From the NCBI GenBank assembly GCA_009774615.1, contig VSOC01000170.1, positions 1-6,888 of the forward strand: DNA of 6,888 nt. The letters run 5' to 3'. Positions within the stretch are counted from its first letter, which is position 1; each line of letters begins with the position of its first letter. The DNA is from Lachnospiraceae bacterium (GTDB taxonomy: Bacteria; Bacillota; Clostridia; Lachnospirales; Lachnospiraceae). The notes below the pieces were generated by a model. It had not been told where the DNA came from. It worked only from the letters and a program-made list of their open reading frames with translations, and ran no database searches. Of the stretch, positions 5,701-6,888 are shown piece by piece. A program made the translations under genes and the position numbers.

Positions 5701-6888
5701 GGCAGAATTTTCTTATCATCCGCTGCGAAAACTGCAGGAGGTTAAGGACTGGCTTGGAAGTATCCGGGTGGAATGGGATGATGCCGGAAGGATGAAGAAG
5801 ATCCAAAACCAGAGAGGAGAAGAAATTTGCTATACCTGGGGAGCGCTGGGGGAAAGAAAAGCCTGTCTTTATCCCGATGGGAGGAAGGTTTCCTATGAAT
5901 ATGATGAACTGGGCCGTTTAAGCCGATTAAGCGAGGGCATCCGGGAGGTTCTTTATCAGTATGACCAGGAAGGACGGCTTTGTAAAAAGCAATATCCCCA
6001 AGGGCTTACCAGCACTTATGACTACAATGCACTGGGACTCCTTTCCCGTCTGACCTATCAGCAGCAGGGGGAAGTGCTCGAACAGTATGCATATGAATAT
6101 GACCAGATAGGCAATAAGACATCCATAAGAAAAAACAGAAATTTTCAGATGCAGTCTGCGAAGGATAATGGATTGTACCAGTATCAGTACGATGCATTAA
6201 ACCGTCTTGTCGGCGTGCGAAAAGACCGTCATCTTTTGCGACGCTATGCTTATGACGCTTTTGGAAACCGGATTCTTAAAGAAGATGAAGGAAGCAGTAT
6301 CCATTATTACTATAATGCAGCGGATCAGATGGTAAGCCTAAAAGGGGCTGGCCGGACAGAGCAGCGGGAATATGACGGGCGCGGGAATCTTACCGCAGTT
6401 GTTTGTGGACAGAAGGTGATCAACCGTTATCATTATGGCGCGGATAACCGCCTGGAGGAAGCCATTTGTGCCGACGGCCGGAAAGCACATTATCATTATG
6501 ATGGGTTAGGAAACAGAGTAGGCGTAGAGGAATATCAAAAAGATGAGCCGGAAAATCCAGTAAAAACCGTGGAATATCTTCTGGACATTACCAGGCAGTA
6601 CCGCAATCTTCTGACTAAAACAGAAATAACAGCAGAAACGACATCCAGCCAGAGCTTTGTATGGGATAATGACATTTTATTTGCGGAAGACAGTGGAAAT
6701 GTTGGCTTTTATCTTCAGGATGAATTAGGAAGCACCGTGCGTTTCCTTGACTCGCAGAATAAAGAAGAAACGATTTATGGGTACGATGAATTTGGTCAGG
6801 ATCTGTATGGCACACAGGGACAAAAACAACCGTTTGGTTATACCGGATATCAAAAGGATTCGATTGCAGGGACGTATTTTGCACAGGC
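2720..6888 (+). CDS. Rhs/YD-repeat toxin protein, 3' end outside window
   Basis: The frame is open from ATG 2720 to the window edge (1389 codons plus two bases) without a stop or frameshift. GGGGAGAGAGGA at 2704-2715 is the ribosome binding site, and the previous reading frame ends at 2718. Domain order by residue: 1-167, an unrecognised N-terminal domain with no signal peptide, starting MAGKTIFGSS and ending in a helical stretch; about 168-240, a DUF6531-type entry motif (MTGDPVNADTGNF, then CVKRFYNR, GWRHNY); about 301-1270, dozens of YD repeats (YDALNRL, YDAMGRL, YDELGRL); about 1272-1325, an interruption containing YLLDITRQYRNLL; from about 1330, the Rhs-associated core (QDELGSTVRFLD, FGYTGYQKD, GTYFAQ). 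In known Rhs proteins the repeats form a hollow shell around a C-terminal toxin that follows this core. The toxin region and its immunity gene lie beyond the window. Lack of a Sec signal and the PAAR-like and chaperone-like neighbours favour delivery by an injection machine. A wall-associated Rhs/WapA-type role is the alternative. Confidence 0.95.
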   Translation, partial: MAGKTIFGSSFSMNHEFNFKGKSTEIRGQSQACQPVEPGRTQASLNAEQFAPSVLGAVPVGSGCLSLSAMEKSVLGAFCAAGTIQIRPTDTNFSLNYVLSMLKLMDGASANHGIVNEEDLKKRIMKYMTYLRENAAPAPSTWKGFLKEAMQNAALQNVMKGNQLKLCAMTGDPVNADTGNFVYEKEDLLIKGRIPLCVKRFYNRMDGRSASMGKGWRHNYQISLLSEEECYVLIWGDGREEVYFKEKDSSPVPLFGERQALKADQDGYLYEETDGQMYRFDREGKLLWRKDVQGRGIFCSYDQKNRLHQVSNQKGSVLTYHYDHFNGLLSEITDHTGRRVKFSYELGRLKEVWDAEGGRYQYAYGSENDVRRIHNPRGICVLDNDYDRKGRTISQKFADGGEMSYHYQEEEQRTLVTEQNGNRVAYVHDEQYRNVKTVYVDGEEHFRYNEQNQLVLKTDKRGNKTKFAYDDKGNISQVLYSDGEKHNMTYDANGRLLVFSVNGIVKVKNTYDARGNRLKTVDALNRGREMTYDREGNMVEMIQPDGSRIFLDYDCRGNITRILEDSGRQAAYTYDDCNRVIRVVDGEGNSTLFAYDACNRLTTVTNAEGKCRRYAYTPNGKLEQFTDYNGAVWAQTYNCMNKVEKLTLPDGETIRLTYDQMQNIEKKIYPNGAEESYHYDALNRLEQVVLPNGGEIFYAYDLDGNCIAQTDAEGNKTEFIYDERNRLIKTISPTGAVTAYEYNQEGRLSCIKNAVGQSHTYDYDAMGQLIRETSVSGNSTSYEYNVMGKVSAVIDAGKRRTEYEYYPGGQLEKIIFPDGRSERFIYNKNGRLLRRQNHNGTTLEYSYDRLNRLVLVRSNLGQEKSYTYDAVGNVTSIKDALGHRTQYVYSKGGKLISVSDAEENQVEYSYDAMGRLAAVCQHDKAHGTSRTTQYERDLMGNILCAVNPLGLKEYYGYDKMGRLVRKTDRDGYETQYSYNGEGDLESILYGDGRRAEFSYHPLRKLQEVKDWLGSIRVEWDDAGRMKKIQNQRGEEICYTWGALGERKACLYPDGRKVSYEYDELGRLSRLSEGIREVLYQYDQEGRLCKKQYPQGLTSTYDYNALGLLSRLTYQQQGEVLEQYAYEYDQIGNKTSIRKNRNFQMQSAKDNGLYQYQYDALNRLVGVRKDRHLLRRYAYDAFGNRILKEDEGSSIHYYYNAADQMVSLKGAGRTEQREYDGRGNLTAVVCGQKVINRYHYGADNRLEEAICADGRKAHYHYDGLGNRVGVEEYQKDEPENPVKTVEYLLDITRQYRNLLTKTEITAETTSSQSFVWDNDILFAEDSGNVGFYLQDELGSTVRFLDSQNKEETIYGYDEFGQDLYGTQGQKQPFGYTGYQKDSIAGTYFAQ
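3620..6537 (+). repeat. YD/RHS peptide-repeat region (protein level)
   Basis: Degenerate repeats of about 20 residues with the core 'YDxxGRL...(D/N)xxG' run through this part of the Rhs gene. DNA similarity between units is low. The clearest exact match is the 14-base GATGCATTAAACCG (encoding DALNR) at 4283-4296, 4757-4770 and 6191-6204. The repeats build the beta-strand shell of the Rhs cocoon in solved family members. Confidence 0.85.

Noticed and set aside
3209..5806. Several minus-strand open frames of 60-160 codons
   Set aside because: They lie opposite the Rhs gene, whose + strand frame is unbroken and has clear family motifs. The antisense translations show no recognisable domain and no ribosome binding sites that stand out.

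Overview
The window looks like part of a toxin-delivery (Rhs) locus from a low-to-mid GC Gram-positive anaerobe, most likely a Clostridia/Lachnospiraceae-type bacterium. This rests on the strong purine-rich Shine-Dalgarno sites, a TTG start, the AT-rich codon use and the general look of the proteins. It is an inference, because no taxonomic marker gene is present. All genes are on the + strand and tightly packed. There is no gap over 50 bases and no convincing terminator or internal promoter, so the window reads as one polycistronic unit open at both ends. No RNA gene, CRISPR array, transposase or integrase was seen.

Left part (1-1113): the 3' part of a leucine-rich-repeat protein, then a 161-residue protein that starts at TTG. 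The end of the second protein resembles the Imm11/DUF1629 family. These two genes are clearly more AT-rich than the rest. They may be immunity or accessory genes left from a preceding effector upstream of the window.

Middle part (1110-2718): a small cysteine-containing protein that I read as a DUF4280 (PAAR-like spike-tip) protein, joined to the gene before it by an ATGA overlap. Next is a 195-residue protein with the outline of a DcrB/DUF1795-like (Eag-type) effector chaperone. Last is an unrecognised gene interrupted by an in-frame TGA at 2545-2547. The same frame stays open after the TGA for 56 more codons, to a TAA one base before the next start. The original gene was therefore probably about 189 codons long.

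Right part (2720-6888): one very large Rhs/YD-repeat gene, open without a stop or frameshift for 1389 codons and running off the window. It has an unrecognised N-terminal domain with no signal peptide, a DUF6531-type entry motif, about 1000 residues of YD repeats, and the start of the Rhs-associated core. The window ends just before the variable C-terminal toxin would begin, so the toxin activity cannot be read.

Taken together, spike-tip protein, chaperone-like protein, unknown coupled protein and Rhs effector form a plausible loading-and-delivery cassette. It would suit a contractile injection (T6SS/eCIS-like) machine in a Gram-positive-type organism. No sheath, tube or baseplate gene is visible here, so the machine itself is inferred.
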